NCBI GenBank assembly: GCA_964645585.1
Contig: CAZYAN010000004.1
Location: 1 to 64,000 of the forward strand
Direction: 5' to 3'
Source of the DNA: DATGSL01 sp964645585
GTDB lineage: Bacteria; Verrucomicrobiota; Verrucomicrobiia; Opitutales; T3Sed10-336
DNA length: 64,000 nucleotides
Part shown: in pieces, positions 63,529-64,000 of the stretch
How the letters are laid out: the number at the start of each line of letters is the position of its first letter
How positions within the stretch are numbered: position 1 is the first letter of the stretch
Program-made: the position numbers and the translations under genes
Notes under the pieces: generated by a model
The model's database searches: none
What the model was told of the DNA's origin: nothing
What the model saw: the letters and a program-made list of their open reading frames with translations, nothing else

Positions 63529-64000
63529 ATGGCATACCAACTTCCAAAACTGGATTATGATTATAACGCGCTCGAGCCGCACATTGACGCTCGGACGATG
63601 GAAATCCATCACACAAAGCATCACCAGACGTATATCGACAAGGTGAACGAAGCGCTCGCGAGCCACCCGGATCTCGCTTCGAAAGACGTCAAGGATCTTA
63701 TTTCGGACCTCAACGCGGTACCTGAAAATATCCGCACCGCTGTTCGCAACAACGGCGGAGGCCACTTCAACCACACGTTCTTCTGGAAGATCCTCGCTCC
63801 AGGTAAAGGCGGGACTCCGTCAGGCGCTCTCGGCGAAGCGATCAACAAGGAATGGGGAAGCTTCGATAAATTCAAGGAAGCCTTCGCGGCCGCCGGAGCG
63901 GGACGCTTCGGAAGCGGCTGGGCGTGGCTCTGTGTCCGCGACGACAAGACGATTTGTATCTGCTCGACCGCAAATCAGGACTCGCCGGTGATGAAGGGTG
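63529..64000 (+). CDS. Mn/Fe superoxide dismutase, cut by the window end
   Basis: The 5' 157 codons of a superoxide dismutase: AYQLPKLDYDYNALEPHIDA, EIHHTKHHQTYIDKVN, NNGGGHFNHTFFW and GAGRFGSGWAWLCV. The GGGHFNHTFFW and GRFGSGWAWL forms fit the manganese or cambialistic class more than classic FeSOD. It has AAGGA upstream and no signal peptide, so it is cytoplasmic. It is the second superoxide dismutase of the window. Confidence 0.9.
   Translation, partial: MAYQLPKLDYDYNALEPHIDARTMEIHHTKHHQTYIDKVNEALASHPDLASKDVKDLISDLNAVPENIRTAVRNNGGGHFNHTFFWKILAPGKGGTPSGALGEAINKEWGSFDKFKEAFAAAGAGRFGSGWAWLCVRDDKTICICSTANQDSPVMKG

Overview
This is a GC-rich, densely coded bacterial chromosome segment. It most likely comes from the PVC superphylum, probably Verrucomicrobiota. 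That placement is an inference from: a very large secreted dehydrogenase-like protein with HEAT repeats and a C-terminal haem c domain (PVC type); a nearby sulfatase; a xylose-isomerase-like/Gfo-Idh-MocA gene pair; quinolinate synthase; two Gld-like ABC modules; and a decayed secreted-protein tail with the D-L-x-x-W ... F-Y-R pattern common in that phylum. There is no rRNA or tRNA, and I saw no CRISPR array or complete insertion sequence.

Layout. Bases 1-4.6 kb are accessory and decaying: a long palindromic repeat, an RHS gene broken in at least five places with a small intact gene directly downstream of its tip, and a carboxymuconolactone-decarboxylase remnant. Bases 4.6-14.9 kb hold the haem c/HEAT protein, a sulfatase, a YetF-like membrane protein, a zinc-ribbon protein, MurE, a gene fossil and a secreted calcineurin-like phosphoesterase. 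Bases 15-19.6 kb hold ArfB and a surface-glycan cluster (two LPS-kinase-like proteins, two sulfotransferases, a glycosyltransferase). Bases 19.6-24 kb hold PriA, a Fur-family regulator with a reduced metal site, a TPR protein and NadA.

Bases 24.2-32.3 kb hold a Gld-type ABC module (ATPase, permease, GldG-like, DUF4340-like) followed by a large AsmA-like protein. A second, diverged copy of the four-gene module lies at 47.7-52.8 kb. Between the copies are an L,D-transpeptidase fossil, endonuclease IV, a lipoprotein Cu/Zn superoxide dismutase, a small lipoprotein, a dynamin/EHD-like GTPase, an ABC-2 exporter operon ending in a membrane-anchored subtilase, a divergent cysteine-rich small gene, a MATE exporter, and a three-gene MacAB/Dev-like export operon.

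Bases 53.1-64 kb are housekeeping: a sugar isomerase/oxidoreductase pair, XseA, a DEAD-box helicase, ExbB/ExbD, LeuCD, cysteine synthase, IF-1, a TadA-like deaminase and the start of a Mn/Fe superoxide dismutase. Most real genes form tight runs with 4-bp overlaps or short gaps, while the RHS region and three fossils show ongoing gene loss. The most speculative idea worth testing is that the cysteine-rich protein at 40292-40591 is a substrate of the exporter and subtilase encoded divergently from it.
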